Shown here: piece after piece, positions 18,401 to 27,240 of the stretch
Layout of the letters: each line of letters begins with the position of its first letter
Numbering within the stretch: the first letter of the stretch is position 1
Origin: MGIIa-L3 sp038150305
GTDB lineage: Archaea; Thermoplasmatota; Poseidoniia; Poseidoniales; Poseidoniaceae
Assembly (NCBI GenBank): GCA_038150305.1
Contig: JAYOTG010000008.1
Span: 14,963 to 78,962 of the forward strand
Direction: 5' to 3'
DNA: 64,000 nucleotides
Notes under the pieces: model-generated
Told to the model about the DNA's origin: nothing
Database searches by the model: none
The model's input: the letters and a program-made list of their open reading frames with translations, nothing else
Position numbers and translations under genes: made by a program

Positions 18401-21400
18401 CGACGTGGCGGGCATGGGCCGCATGGGCGACGTCATCGTCGCGAGCGCCGTTTCCAGTCAATGGTGGAACACCGAGGGAAGCGGCGGCATCGTCCGCTGG
18501 AACGCCACCAGCAACAGTTGGCTGCCCGACATTCTCCCGGACACGTCCATCGAAGTCATGGAGGTCCTGCAGACCGCAAACGGCGACACGTGGATTCAGT
18601 ACGGCGACGACGGTGTTGAGGTGCTCGACGCCAACGGCACCCAGATCTTGGGCTGGTCCGCCAGCGAGACGCCCAACTTGCCCAACGGCCAGGGGGGCTA
18701 TCCGATGGGTGGCGGCATGGTCGAATGGGGTGGAGACATCCTGTTCGCTTCCGAAGATGGCGTCGGCGCTTATGACCCAACCACGGCCACGTGGTCCACG
18801 TATTGGACGTCCACGGGTACGCCCGAAGTGTACGAACTCTGGACCGACGGAAACGTGCTTTTCATCGGCGCCACCAGCGGCCAGGGCTGGAACCCTGACG
18901 GCGTGGTGATCATGGAGGACAGCAATGGCACCCAAACCACAGTGCTCTCCTCACAGGCCGGCGACTTCTCGAACGCGTATCCGATCAGCATCGAGGCATG
19001 CGACGGCATGGTCTGGACGGCCTTCTTCCAGCTGTCAGGCGGAGCCCAAGTCATCGGCGTGGACCCGAACGGGGTTGCGTCGGACGTGGTCATCGACGGT
19101 CAAGACTTCGGGACCAACGCCCGACCGGCTGCTTTGGCCTGCTCAGGTACAGAATTGCACGTTGGCTTCTGGTCGGTCAGTGCCGGCGTCATCGTGTGGG
19201 ACCTGGCCACCGGCCAGGTGGTCGACCAACTCACCAACGCGGACGGCATGAGCAACTCCGCGGTGTACTACGACGCCATGGCAACGGTCGGGCCCGCAAG
19301 CGCTCCTTCCATCGCCGTGGGTTACGACACGAACAACGGAGAAGGCGGTTTTGCCGTGTACGATGTGGCCAACCGCGTTCCCACCGTCCGAGAACAAGGG
19401 GCACTGGTCACCACGGTGGACCGCGCATCGAGCGGAGCGGTGGTGTACGGCATCCCCGGTCTCAGCTCCGGCTACAGTCAAGTGGGGACGTGGTGGCCGT
19501 CCACCGGCGCCTCCATCATCGGAAGCCGCATCCAACTTAACTCAGGTTCCGTCTCGGCCCTGGCAGGTTCGGGCACCACCCTCTATGCGGCCACCTACGA
19601 CCCCATCGCAGGGTTCGGAAGCTCCACCGGCGGCAGCGCGCTCTTGGTTGGCGACGTGGCCAGCAACGGTACCCTGACCTGGACCGAGGGCCATGTGATG
19701 CGCTCGGGCATGCGGGCCAGCTCGCTGGCCATTGGCAGCCAAGCCGTGCACGTTGCGACCGCCCCAAGGGGCGGTGGACAAGGCGGTGGGCAAGGCGTTG
19801 GTTTGCTGACCCTTGACCTGTTGAACGGCTCATGGTCCACGGCCAGCAACGGCCTTTCCGACAACCTCGACGGCTTGGCGTGGTACGGCAACGAACTGGT
19901 AACGGGCTTGGTCGGAGGCGGCAGTGGCGTCTCTGGCGTGCAGGTCTACGACCGGACCAGCGACGCCTTTGTCGACGGTGGTGTCCTTGGCGGTCTGCCG
20001 TCCAACACCATCCTCGGCTTGTCCCGCACCTCAGCTTCAGACGTGGTCCATATCGCCACCGACGGTGGCGTGGGCCGGTTTGATCGGAGCATGGACGGTT
20101 GGGACACACCCATCACCACCGTGAACGGTCTTGCCTCGAACAACGTCGAGGATGTCCTCACGTGGTTTGATGGCGCTGGCAACGAGCAGGTGTTGCTGGC
20201 CACCGAAGGTGGCTTGGCCCTGTGGAACGCGTCCACGGACCAAATGATCGCCACATGGGACGACACCTCTGGCCTGCTCGAAACATCCACGTGGGGCCTG
20301 TTCAGGAACGCGACGGACGGAAGCGTGCTGCTGGCACACGACGGGCTCGGCTCATCCCGGCCAGGCGCGACCGTGCTCGCTGCCTCGTCTTCTGCGACCG
20401 GTGGATTCGTTGTGGACGACACCCACCGGTTCGACCAACTCCCGTCCAACGACGTGACCGCCGTGGCCGCCGATTGGTGGGGCCTGCACATCGCGACAGA
20501 AAGCGGCACCATGACCCATTGGAACGCCCTGAGCGAAGAATTCGAAGAAGGGATTGACCGCACCCCGACGAATCAACGGGTCGAACAAATCGTGGCCGAC
20601 GGCACCACCGCGGTCCTGATGACGAACAGCGGCCTCGTGCTCGTCGAGGCCTCTGCTGCAGCACATGCCCAACTCGCCGCTGAAACCGTCGTCGGCATCA
20701 GCGACGTTGCACTCGACGCTTCCGGCGCCGTGTGGGCCAGCACCTTTGACGACGGATTGGCGGCGTGGAGCGCCCCCCCCGGCTACCAGCCGGTGCCCAG
20801 CGCAGCCAGCCTCCGAGCCACGCCGCTCAACCTCGGCATCGGCACCGGCTTCGCCGACGTGACCGAATTCCTGCATCCAGGCACCACCATCGACCTGCTC
20901 AACCTCACCGATCTGAGCAACGTGAGCCTCCCCGCTGGCGCGGCGGGAGCGCTCACGCCCACGGCCCTGCCGCTTGTCTTCAGTTCGAGCACTCAGGGCG
21001 CGGCCGTGTGGGCTTCCACCGAGCTGCTGCTGTGGGACGGCACCTTCGAGATGGCCGACGACGCCTTCGTCAGCCGCCTTCAAGCCACCGTGGACACCGG
21101 GCGCATGCTCAACGGGAACTTGACCGTTGAAGCACAATTGTTCAGCCCGGTGAACGGATCCATGGACGTGCGCCTCATCTACGACTGGAGCCGCACGGAG
21201 ACGCCCATCGAACTCCTCGACCTCACGGACCGCCCTGACGACGGTGGCGGTGCACTCCGTGCCTCATGGTCCCTCGTCCACGACGACGATTTCGCACGGT
21301 ACCTCATCTACCTCAAGCCGGACGGTTGGGCCGTTCCACCGACCGCGGCGGAACTGCAGGGCTCCAACCTCCAGCCGGACGCCGCCGTGGCGCTCCACAG

Positions 21401-23849
21401 CCGGTTGCAAGCTGACGTCTTCACCGCCGGGGGTCAGCCGCTCATCGACGGCCAGGATTACAGCGCCGTGATCGTCGTGGAGTATGCCGACGGCCGCCTC
21501 GGCACACCGTCGATGCCCCTCGGACCCGCCACCCCAAGCGACGAAATTCCGAGGCCCCCAAACAGCGGTGAGGCCATGCCCTCCACCTTGAGCAACGCAG
21601 CCGATGGCGACCTCGAGGTGCGATGGGAGCGATGCACCGCGTTGGACCATGCATCCACCCGATTGTATGCTTCGACCGTGGAACGCACCGACGTCCTCGG
21701 CCTCACGCCTGAATTGGACCTGCCAAAGACCGGAGGCAACGAAACCGTGCTCTCGCTCCAGCCGGGTCGCGTGTACTGGATTGGGTTGACCTGCGTGGAC
21801 GAATCCGGCCAAGAGAACCTCAGCGACGCCCTCATCTTGGGCCCGGTGGTGCCCACCGGCGGCTTGGATGACGGCCTTGCACCACCACCCCTCCAAGGTG
21901 TTGAGGCAAAGGACGCACCAAACGACGAAGGAGGACGGCTGCTGGTCAGGTGGACCCCCTCAATGGCCGTGGATTGTGCCTTCTACACGGTGTGGTTGCA
22001 CGAACTTGGGGACATCCAGAGCATGGACCAGCCTGGCCAAAACGACGGACCCTATGCCACCCTGGTGGCCGAAGCAACGCAGGACCTGCGCGACGGAACC
22101 CTCGTCTTCGAAGAAAGCAAGGTGGTCACGGATTGCTCGGCCAACGGCACCGTGGTGGACGACATCGGCGGCCGTGAACTCGTTGACGGACGCACCTACT
22201 TGGTGGCCGTGACCGCCCACGACGTGTGGCTCAACGTGGACTTCGGCCTTGGGGAGGACACCATCATCGACGACGCCATTCCATTCCGAAACGTCGTGGA
22301 CGAAGGCGTACCGCCGGCTCGGCTCGAGGCGGTCGAAGCCTTTGACCATCCACAGGACGACGGATCGGCCATCGACGTGGTCTTCGCACCCTCTGCCGTC
22401 GACGACTTCGGCCACTATCTGGTCTGGACCTTCACCGAATCGATCACCAACGTCAGTGCATGGCACGCGGACGGCATGCTCAGCGACGGTGTCAGCGCCT
22501 TGCGCATCGACACGCAACGCATTGACGCCGACGGTTCGCCCTTTGAAATCACCATGAACGAGGCCATGCACCGCAACCAAGACGGCTCCTGGTCCGTGGT
22601 GCCCATCGAAGATGGCATGACCGTGTACGCTGCGGTCACCGTTCACGACCTGCGCGGAAACGTCCACCTCGACGGACTGACCACCGACTCGGCCATGGCG
22701 ATCGACAACGTGGCCGACCGAGAGGCCCCCGACCGCATTGAGGAACTCGTGGCCACCGACCGTCCTGAAGACGATGGACGAGCGGTGCTGCTGGAATTCC
22801 TGCCAAGCACAGCAAGCGATGTCGAATCCTACGAGGTCTACGTCCTCAGTGCACCCTTCAACCGCGTCAGCGAAGATGCGTCTCCAAGCCTGGTGCTCGA
22901 CCGCACCCCCAACTTCCCCATCGTGGTGGACAGGTATTCGGACGGCAGCTCCCTTGAGCCCGACGTCACCGTTCATCTCGCTGTCGTGGTGCGTGACACG
23001 AGTGGAAACGCACACCTCACCGATCTCACCACGGCCTCGATTGCACCCGTCGATGACGGCATCGAGGACCCTGGGCTCTACCTTGACCCCATCACGGGCA
23101 TTTCCGCCGCATGGGCGGACGAAACCGACGTTCTCGTGGCGTGGGAACACACCAGCGATCCAAGCGTTCGTGCCTACCGAGTCTACTTCGCCAGCGCCAC
23201 CTTCCCCGACGTCGAAAGCGCCACCTTGGCCGCTGAAGTCCAAGCTTCGAATTCATTCCGCATCACCGCTGCGGCCTTCCCGGAACTGACCAATTCGACC
23301 GGGTGGTACATCGCGGTCACCCCGGTCGACGACGTCTTCGAGCGGACCTCCGTTGAGCCCGTCTTCTTGGCTCCACTGACCCAAGGTGAAGGCGGCGAAG
23401 GTGCCGACGATGACGGGCTGGACCTCGGAACCTACCTGACCGGGCCCAACGCGATCATCGCCGGATTGGTCCTCATCACTGTGCTTCTGGCCCTGTTGGT
23501 GCTCCGGCGCCGCGGCGGCGAAGGCGGCGGCAAAGCATACACCTTGCAGGAAGCCACTTGGGGCATCCAAGAGGACGCCTTCGGGCCAATTCCAACGGCT
23601 CCAGCGCCGGCCCCGCCGCCCGCTGCTCCAGCCTCCACCCCGTCGGCCCTGGCCGCTCCTGAGGCTTTGTCCGTCGACCTCTACGCTGCCGCGCAGCAGC
23701 TCGCTCCAGCCCGCATGGAGGCTCCCGTAACGCGTCCGGCTGCACCCTCGCCCAACATCGACGGCTTGCTGGACGACTTGGGTCTGGACAACGCAGCACC
23801 TGCAACCCAAGGAGGCTTGGACACCTCCTTCCTCGACGATTTGCTGTGA
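15423..23849 (+). CDS. Giant secreted beta-propeller/FN3 surface protein with C-terminal membrane anchor
   Basis: About 2,808 residues. The N-terminus is a signal peptide (hydrophobic core LVMLMLMSLVSPLLM, then Ala-His-Glu). After a beta-rich N-terminal domain (to about 150), residues ~200-1800 consist of many propeller-type repeats of about 40-50 residues. Their phrases recur, such as TSIVQMGSQILFGSEDAGIA, NGLEVIGSDLWVLAG and VTAVAADWWGLHIATESG, as in two-component-regulator-type or PQQ-type propellers. Residues ~1930-2660 hold about six FN3-like repeats (see separate entry). A single membrane helix (IIAGLVLITVLLALLVL) precedes RRRGG. A cytoplasmic Ala/Pro-rich tail follows, ending in LLDDLGLDN and SFLDDLL. 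The start is fixed by the TATA box upstream; ATGs at 15345 and 15405 lie at or upstream of it. A role in adhesion, surface sensing or polymer binding is inference. Confidence 0.88.
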   Translation: MEGRQDAPQDGVRLHATGLVMLMLMSLVSPLLMPNVAAHEDPGGAVWPMSGSEDTGWVRLNATSADGIQPASADWNLTFAPGATLDNVSFEIRVSGADGVVIDSPLMISGGSIGSALLDLSDQGWMGQTLDLDGGDPFTGRTSSSGLSSSWALPGGATVTDLVIQALAPADPTVSLKPLAFEPVASAVHPDDGRLWLAVDEQMFVIDAAMSPPTIDILASPVGTVVDVAVDMTHRELVVLGEDGLAMIDFDDGNIWAYSQQATPAGLRGLATNASGDVHVVAEDCLYARLAGDAAGWTKLAGCNGNTFPISSTGDVLTMEIIGQYVYVSMADEGVIRYDTVSSTSSVWSSANVLHSDQVTSIVQMGSQILFGSEDAGIARFNPALNLWQATWSSANWLADDQINGLEVIGSDLWVLAGASIQKYDINSGVFTAHSGPSDLSDGGLGGDVPVMMAWPTGGARAPADATLLIGDGTGTFLRMAPGATPIQQSNLVLATSPPIAEMTAVASFGNEVYVGGDDLVAVYNATQRRWTGATTIFGAPSAMTATAADLWVATEEDGLYRIPSSTGTPQQLQSSTDARWNAIVGLAVDAQDVVLTHEDGGVSVWNLTDLANGNPPWESGATSDVPADATGEVAIHNRTAYFASEDGLLRLDLDGTPTWLSAWGSTGIDQSFYAPIVEYQGVLHYGLYGYGVIRIDLASGELLEPLLDGNGNGARGALPSDAIYSVAVTNIRGSAELAIGTQSGAILWDGSSAYNIPGGRNWDERPGQHLEFMDLGSYLFAATNLGVCRWQVDASGGLDIDGCLTVYDGMPNWATYSLGHNSTHIFGGTLSGVGVIARSSFSVVDTWETQSADNAPVAVVGDVAYIGLDGIGVARWDLTNGAWQNLWTSSGVLDTNGITGLVAGAQANTLWVGGDDGFQLIDVINSTELVDIEKTSGLYYDNGDPYDLIMVDDVLYYNQRTASDRIYRIDTSDYSSATNFLDIGVHLNEGSLDVAGMGRMGDVIVASAVSSQWWNTEGSGGIVRWNATSNSWLPDILPDTSIEVMEVLQTANGDTWIQYGDDGVEVLDANGTQILGWSASETPNLPNGQGGYPMGGGMVEWGGDILFASEDGVGAYDPTTATWSTYWTSTGTPEVYELWTDGNVLFIGATSGQGWNPDGVVIMEDSNGTQTTVLSSQAGDFSNAYPISIEACDGMVWTAFFQLSGGAQVIGVDPNGVASDVVIDGQDFGTNARPAALACSGTELHVGFWSVSAGVIVWDLATGQVVDQLTNADGMSNSAVYYDAMATVGPASAPSIAVGYDTNNGEGGFAVYDVANRVPTVREQGALVTTVDRASSGAVVYGIPGLSSGYSQVGTWWPSTGASIIGSRIQLNSGSVSALAGSGTTLYAATYDPIAGFGSSTGGSALLVGDVASNGTLTWTEGHVMRSGMRASSLAIGSQAVHVATAPRGGGQGGGQGVGLLTLDLLNGSWSTASNGLSDNLDGLAWYGNELVTGLVGGGSGVSGVQVYDRTSDAFVDGGVLGGLPSNTILGLSRTSASDVVHIATDGGVGRFDRSMDGWDTPITTVNGLASNNVEDVLTWFDGAGNEQVLLATEGGLALWNASTDQMIATWDDTSGLLETSTWGLFRNATDGSVLLAHDGLGSSRPGATVLAASSSATGGFVVDDTHRFDQLPSNDVTAVAADWWGLHIATESGTMTHWNALSEEFEEGIDRTPTNQRVEQIVADGTTAVLMTNSGLVLVEASAAAHAQLAAETVVGISDVALDASGAVWASTFDDGLAAWSAPPGYQPVPSAASLRATPLNLGIGTGFADVTEFLHPGTTIDLLNLTDLSNVSLPAGAAGALTPTALPLVFSSSTQGAAVWASTELLLWDGTFEMADDAFVSRLQATVDTGRMLNGNLTVEAQLFSPVNGSMDVRLIYDWSRTETPIELLDLTDRPDDGGGALRASWSLVHDDDFARYLIYLKPDGWAVPPTAAELQGSNLQPDAAVALHSRLQADVFTAGGQPLIDGQDYSAVIVVEYADGRLGTPSMPLGPATPSDEIPRPPNSGEAMPSTLSNAADGDLEVRWERCTALDHASTRLYASTVERTDVLGLTPELDLPKTGGNETVLSLQPGRVYWIGLTCVDESGQENLSDALILGPVVPTGGLDDGLAPPPLQGVEAKDAPNDEGGRLLVRWTPSMAVDCAFYTVWLHELGDIQSMDQPGQNDGPYATLVAEATQDLRDGTLVFEESKVVTDCSANGTVVDDIGGRELVDGRTYLVAVTAHDVWLNVDFGLGEDTIIDDAIPFRNVVDEGVPPARLEAVEAFDHPQDDGSAIDVVFAPSAVDDFGHYLVWTFTESITNVSAWHADGMLSDGVSALRIDTQRIDADGSPFEITMNEAMHRNQDGSWSVVPIEDGMTVYAAVTVHDLRGNVHLDGLTTDSAMAIDNVADREAPDRIEELVATDRPEDDGRAVLLEFLPSTASDVESYEVYVLSAPFNRVSEDASPSLVLDRTPNFPIVVDRYSDGSSLEPDVTVHLAVVVRDTSGNAHLTDLTTASIAPVDDGIEDPGLYLDPITGISAAWADETDVLVAWEHTSDPSVRAYRVYFASATFPDVESATLAAEVQASNSFRITAAAFPELTNSTGWYIAVTPVDDVFERTSVEPVFLAPLTQGEGGEGADDDGLDLGTYLTGPNAIIAGLVLITVLLALLVLRRRGGEGGGKAYTLQEATWGIQEDAFGPIPTAPAPAPPPAAPASTPSALAAPEALSVDLYAAAQQLAPARMEAPVTRPAAPSPNIDGLLDDLGLDNAAPATQGGLDTSFLDDLL
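21208..23350 (+). repeat. Tandem FN3-like protein repeats with a D-x-P-x-D-D/E-G signature
   Basis: Within the giant protein, the following units recur about every 330-430 bp: LTDRPDDGGGALRASW, VEAKDAPNDEGGRLLVRW, VEAFDHPQDDGSAIDVVF and LVATDRPEDDGRAVLLEF, plus two more diverged copies (near 21600 and 23100). Each is followed by a phrase such as DFGHYLVW or DVESYEVYV. The pattern is that of the first strands of FN3 domains. A related copy starts near the right edge of the window in another surface protein, so the repeat family is shared between loci. Confidence 0.75.
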
Positions 23850-23854
23850 CCGGT

Positions 23855-23871
23855 GTGCTGAAGCCCAGCAC
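23855..23871 (+). terminator. Short hairpin after the giant gene, possible terminator
   Basis: GTGCTG-AAGCC-CAGCAC forms a perfect 6-bp stem with a 5-nt loop, starting 5 nt after the stop and followed by a pyrimidine-rich CCGCTCTCCC. Archaeal terminators are usually T-rich tracts rather than hairpins, so this could be chance. Confidence 0.22.
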
Positions 23872-23892
23872 CGCTCTCCCTGATGTGAGCAC

Positions 23893-24636
23893 ATGCCTGC
23901 AGGACCGCGTGACGCTGTGTTCACCACGCTGCTGTTCCAACCGGAACGGGGCGTGGCTGACCTCGACCTGCACCTTGCTCGGCTCCAAGACCACGCACGC
24001 GCTTTGCGGCTGACGCCGCAGATGCCTGACGCGCTCCCAACACTCCGCGACGCATGCCACGATCGAACAACGGAGGGACTGGTCCGCCTTGCATGGTCCG
24101 TCGATGGATGGAGCTGCGCGATCCGTGACCGCCAGGCGCTTCCCGAAGTGGACGCCATCACCGCACCTGCACCTCGATGGGCGGGTCGTATCACGGGAAC
24201 AAAGCACGGCGCGTGGGCATGGGCGGCGGAAGCGGCAGCCTACGGAGACGCCATGGGTGCCGATGCGGTGCTGCTGGTGCACGAGCACAGGATCGTCGAT
24301 GAGCGACGCTCCACACCTTTGCTGTTGGACGATGACGGCGTGGTTTGGGCTGCGAAAGACGAGGATGGCGCGGTGGACAGCGTGACCTTGCGGACCCTGA
24401 TGCACGACCTTGCGGCCGCAGGCCTTCCCGTCCAACGGGGCCACCTCAACGAACGCCGCGTGGCCCGGGCCACCGCCATGGTGCTCGTCGGCACCGGACT
24501 GGGGGTGGCCTTGGTCGACACCATCGATGGTGTGCCCTTCGTTTCACCAAGTTCGCGCCTGTTCGACGTCTGCCGTGATGCCTACGAGCGTCACATGAAC
24601 GACTCCGCCACGTGGACGAACCTGGAGGACGCTTGA
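23893..24636 (+). CDS. pabC: Class IV aminotransferase, probable aminodeoxychorismate lyase
   Basis: 247 residues of the fold-type IV PLP family. The PLP lysine is in the segment ITGTKHGAWAWA. The ADAVLLVHEHRIVDERRSTP block corresponds to the family's ADxxLLLD..G.V.EGS.SN segment, and ARATAMVLVGTGLGVALVDT to the cofactor-phosphate region. Class IV enzymes include aminodeoxychorismate lyase, branched-chain aminotransferase and D-amino-acid aminotransferase. The next gene, 2 bp downstream, is a PabB-PabA fusion, which makes aminodeoxychorismate lyase (giving p-aminobenzoate and pyruvate) the best call. The usual EGSxSN is replaced by DERRSTP, so the substrate is not certain from motifs alone. 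Confidence 0.8.
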   Translation: MPAGPRDAVFTTLLFQPERGVADLDLHLARLQDHARALRLTPQMPDALPTLRDACHDRTTEGLVRLAWSVDGWSCAIRDRQALPEVDAITAPAPRWAGRITGTKHGAWAWAAEAAAYGDAMGADAVLLVHEHRIVDERRSTPLLLDDDGVVWAAKDEDGAVDSVTLRTLMHDLAAAGLPVQRGHLNERRVARATAMVLVGTGLGVALVDTIDGVPFVSPSSRLFDVCRDAYERHMNDSATWTNLEDA

Positions 24637-24638
24637 GC

Positions 24639-26816
24639 ATGGGCCTCATCCGTACGGTGGAAGGCCTGCGCGAGCAGGGCCAACTTGGCCCGACGGCCGG
24701 CGCCTTCGGTGCCCCGGACGAGGTGCTGCTCCTGTCCACCGGGCCAGCCAGCCATCTGGCCAAGCACTCGATGATCGCCCGCCCACCGCGTCGTCGAGCC
24801 GTGGTGCGGCAACCGGAACCCGAACCCTCTGAGCTTGACCCCAGCAACCCGCTGCACGGAGAGCCGGCGTGGAACACGGAAGGTGAGGTGACCGCCACGG
24901 TCCAGGCGTGGTCAGACGGATCATGGCACGACCTGCAGCAGGTCTCCGCCCCGACCTTGGACGACCTCATGCGGACCTTGGGCGACGTGATGCTCGATCC
25001 GCAGCCCTTCGTGACGCACGTGGAAGGGTGGCCGCAGCGGCCCTTCCTTAGCGGAGCCTTTGCCTACGATTTGGTGCAATGGACCCAGCCGATTCGCGTC
25101 CAACACGTGCCAAACCACGAGGCGCTTCTTGCGGTGTTCTGGTCGGTGGACGGCGCGTTGCTCATCGATCACGCCACGGGACAACGCCATCGCCTGCACG
25201 TCGACGGTGACGCCTGGGCGAAGCAGGTTGAACCGGCCGAAGCGCGCGTGACTCCTGCGCCCGTTGTTCAACACGCTGCGCTTGAGAGTTCCATGGACGA
25301 TGCGCAACACGCCGAGGCCATTGAAGCGGTGAAGCAGGCCATCGTCGACGGACGAATGTACCAGGTCAACATTGGCCGGCGATGGACGGGCCCGCTTACC
25401 GATGATCCATGGGACGTGATGCGACGGCTGCTCGAGGGAAACCCCGCCCCCTTTTCTGCGTGGACGTGGGCTCCTGACCTGGACCATCACCTGCTGTCCA
25501 GTTCGCCAGAATCCCTCTTGCGGATTCACGCCGGACAGGCGATGACCTCGCCAATCAAAGGCACCTACCCGCGCGGCAGCGACGTTTTGGAAGAGCAAGC
25601 ACTCCGCCGTGCCTTGGTGGAGGACGAGAAGGAAACCGCCGAGCACAGGATGCTCGTGGACTTGATGCGCAACGATGTGGGCGCCATCAGTCGACCGGGC
25701 TCGGTCCATGTTCAGCGCTACGACGTCGAGGCCTACGCCACCGTTCAGCATCTGGTGTCGCACGTGGGTGCGACGCTGACCGTCGACCCGCCTACGGCCT
25801 TTGCTTCGGTGTTCCCGGGTGGTTCCATCACCGGCTGTCCCAGAACGGTGGTCTGCGCCGCCATCGACGCCATTGAGCGCGAACCACGGCGCTTCTGGTG
25901 CGGATCTGTGGGCTGGTGGGACCCCGCCGGCCATCACGGGGCATGGAACATTTTGATCCGAACCATGCAGGTCCGTCACGAAGGTGGCAAACGCGTGGCT
26001 GACGTGTTGGCCGGGGGCGGCATCACCATCGCAAGCGTGGCCGCCCGCGAAATCGAGGAAGTGGAATGGAAGGCCGACGCTCTGCTCAGTGCTGCGGGGT
26101 GGGGCTTGCCGCAGAGCAGCACCAGAGGGCGCTTGCGGATCACGCCGCTTCGTGTCCCGCAGGGGGCTCCGCTCGGCGGGCGCTTGGGCCAAGCCCGAGC
26201 GCGTCCTCACGGCGCGGTGGTGCTGGTGGACAACCTGGACTCCTTCACCCACAACATCGCGCACGCCATCATGCAGCTGGGTCACGACGTGCACGTGCTG
26301 CAAGGACGCGGGCCGCAGGGCCCACAGGACATCGATGATGGCGTCAGGACGCTGTTGGAAGCAGCTCCGAGCCACATCGTGCTCGGCCCGGGACCCGGCC
26401 GGCCCGAAGAGGCCACGTTCTCAATGCGATTGGCAGCACTGGCGTTGCAGGGGCAAACACCGCCCTTGCTCGGCGTGTGCCTCGGCCACCAGGCCCTCGG
26501 ACTGGCGGCAGGCGGTCGCATCACGCCCGATCCGCATGGACCCGTGCACGGCCGGCCTGTCCAACTTGTGCACGATGGAAGCGGGCTCTTTCGCGATGTG
26601 TCGGGCCAAACCATGCGCATGGTGCGCTACAACTCGCTTGTCGTTGAAGGCTCAGATTTGCGAGGCTTGGACATCAACGCCCGCTCTGGACACGTGACCA
26701 TGGGGGTGCGTTCGCCTCGCTTCAACGTCCATGGCCTGCAGGGCCACCCGGAATCCATCGGCAGCGAAGAAGGCGACCGGCTTCTCCGAACCTTCCTCGA
26801 TGCATCGCATGGTTGA
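24639..26816 (+). CDS. pabAB: Fused aminodeoxychorismate synthase (PabB-PabA)
   Basis: 725 residues. Residues ~1-490 are the chorismate-binding component I. They include SPIKGTYPRG, whose Lys is typical of PabB (anthranilate synthases usually have PIAGT). Also visible are MLVDLMRNDVGAISRPGSV, GGSITGCPRTV and CGSVGWWDPAGHHGAWN. Residues ~530-725 are a class I glutamine amidotransferase: VLVDNLDSFTHNIAHAI, LGPGPGRPEEA, the nucleophile in LLGVCLGHQALGLA, and the HPES catalytic pair. Glutamine-derived ammonia is thus channelled to chorismate to make 4-amino-4-deoxychorismate for folate-type cofactors. Domain order PabB-PabA in one chain is a natural fusion. The ATG lies 2 bp after the pabC stop, making an operon. 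Confidence 0.92.
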   Translation: MGLIRTVEGLREQGQLGPTAGAFGAPDEVLLLSTGPASHLAKHSMIARPPRRRAVVRQPEPEPSELDPSNPLHGEPAWNTEGEVTATVQAWSDGSWHDLQQVSAPTLDDLMRTLGDVMLDPQPFVTHVEGWPQRPFLSGAFAYDLVQWTQPIRVQHVPNHEALLAVFWSVDGALLIDHATGQRHRLHVDGDAWAKQVEPAEARVTPAPVVQHAALESSMDDAQHAEAIEAVKQAIVDGRMYQVNIGRRWTGPLTDDPWDVMRRLLEGNPAPFSAWTWAPDLDHHLLSSSPESLLRIHAGQAMTSPIKGTYPRGSDVLEEQALRRALVEDEKETAEHRMLVDLMRNDVGAISRPGSVHVQRYDVEAYATVQHLVSHVGATLTVDPPTAFASVFPGGSITGCPRTVVCAAIDAIEREPRRFWCGSVGWWDPAGHHGAWNILIRTMQVRHEGGKRVADVLAGGGITIASVAAREIEEVEWKADALLSAAGWGLPQSSTRGRLRITPLRVPQGAPLGGRLGQARARPHGAVVLVDNLDSFTHNIAHAIMQLGHDVHVLQGRGPQGPQDIDDGVRTLLEAAPSHIVLGPGPGRPEEATFSMRLAALALQGQTPPLLGVCLGHQALGLAAGGRITPDPHGPVHGRPVQLVHDGSGLFRDVSGQTMRMVRYNSLVVEGSDLRGLDINARSGHVTMGVRSPRFNVHGLQGHPESIGSEEGDRLLRTFLDASHG

Positions 26817-26852
26817 AAGGACGGGAGCCGGTCGTCAGGCCCGAGGGAGACC

Positions 26853-27239
26853 ATGCCGCTGTGCCGATCCTGCAACGGGACCTTCGCACGTGAGTATTTC
26901 ATCCACGGAAACGGGCCACGTGCCCAAATCTGTGTCCGTTGTGGCCTCGACCAAGGCCTCGTGTCCAAGGAAGACGTTCCAACCTTCTTCGACGAGGGCC
27001 TCATCGCTTCGCGCCTTTCTGTCGTCTCTCGACGATGGGGGCCCTCGATCACCATCCTGATGGGATGGACCCTGTGGCTGACCTTCCTGACCGGCGTGTC
27101 GCCTTGGGGCACCTACGTGCTCGTGCTGTTGGGCCTTGGCACCTTGCTCTTGCCGGCCCAAATCCTGCTTTATCGCGCCAAGTACTCCGGTGATATGGCG
27201 CGCCTGACCCCTGCTCATGAGCGCCCGAAAGGCCACTGA
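26853..27239 (+). CDS. Zinc-ribbon protein with two membrane helices
   Basis: 128 residues. The N-terminus has a CxxC...CxxC zinc ribbon (C4, C7, C27, C30), and two hydrophobic helices follow (about 68-84 and 88-107). The C-terminus is short and basic. No family recognised. GAGGGAG just before the ATG is a good ribosome binding site. It is 36 bp downstream of pabAB in the same direction and convergent with the GTPase gene, whose stop is 1 bp away. Confidence 0.75.
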   Translation: MPLCRSCNGTFAREYFIHGNGPRAQICVRCGLDQGLVSKEDVPTFFDEGLIASRLSVVSRRWGPSITILMGWTLWLTFLTGVSPWGTYVLVLLGLGTLLLPAQILLYRAKYSGDMARLTPAHERPKGH

Positions 27240-27240
27240 G

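Noticed and set aside
21960..23243. Minus-strand frame of 427 codons inside the giant gene
   Set aside because: Shadow of a GC-rich coding strand; no domain pattern, high His/Val/Gly content.
24921..26375. Minus-strand frame of 484 codons
   Set aside because: Antisense to the PabB-PabA fusion, whose motifs are unambiguous.
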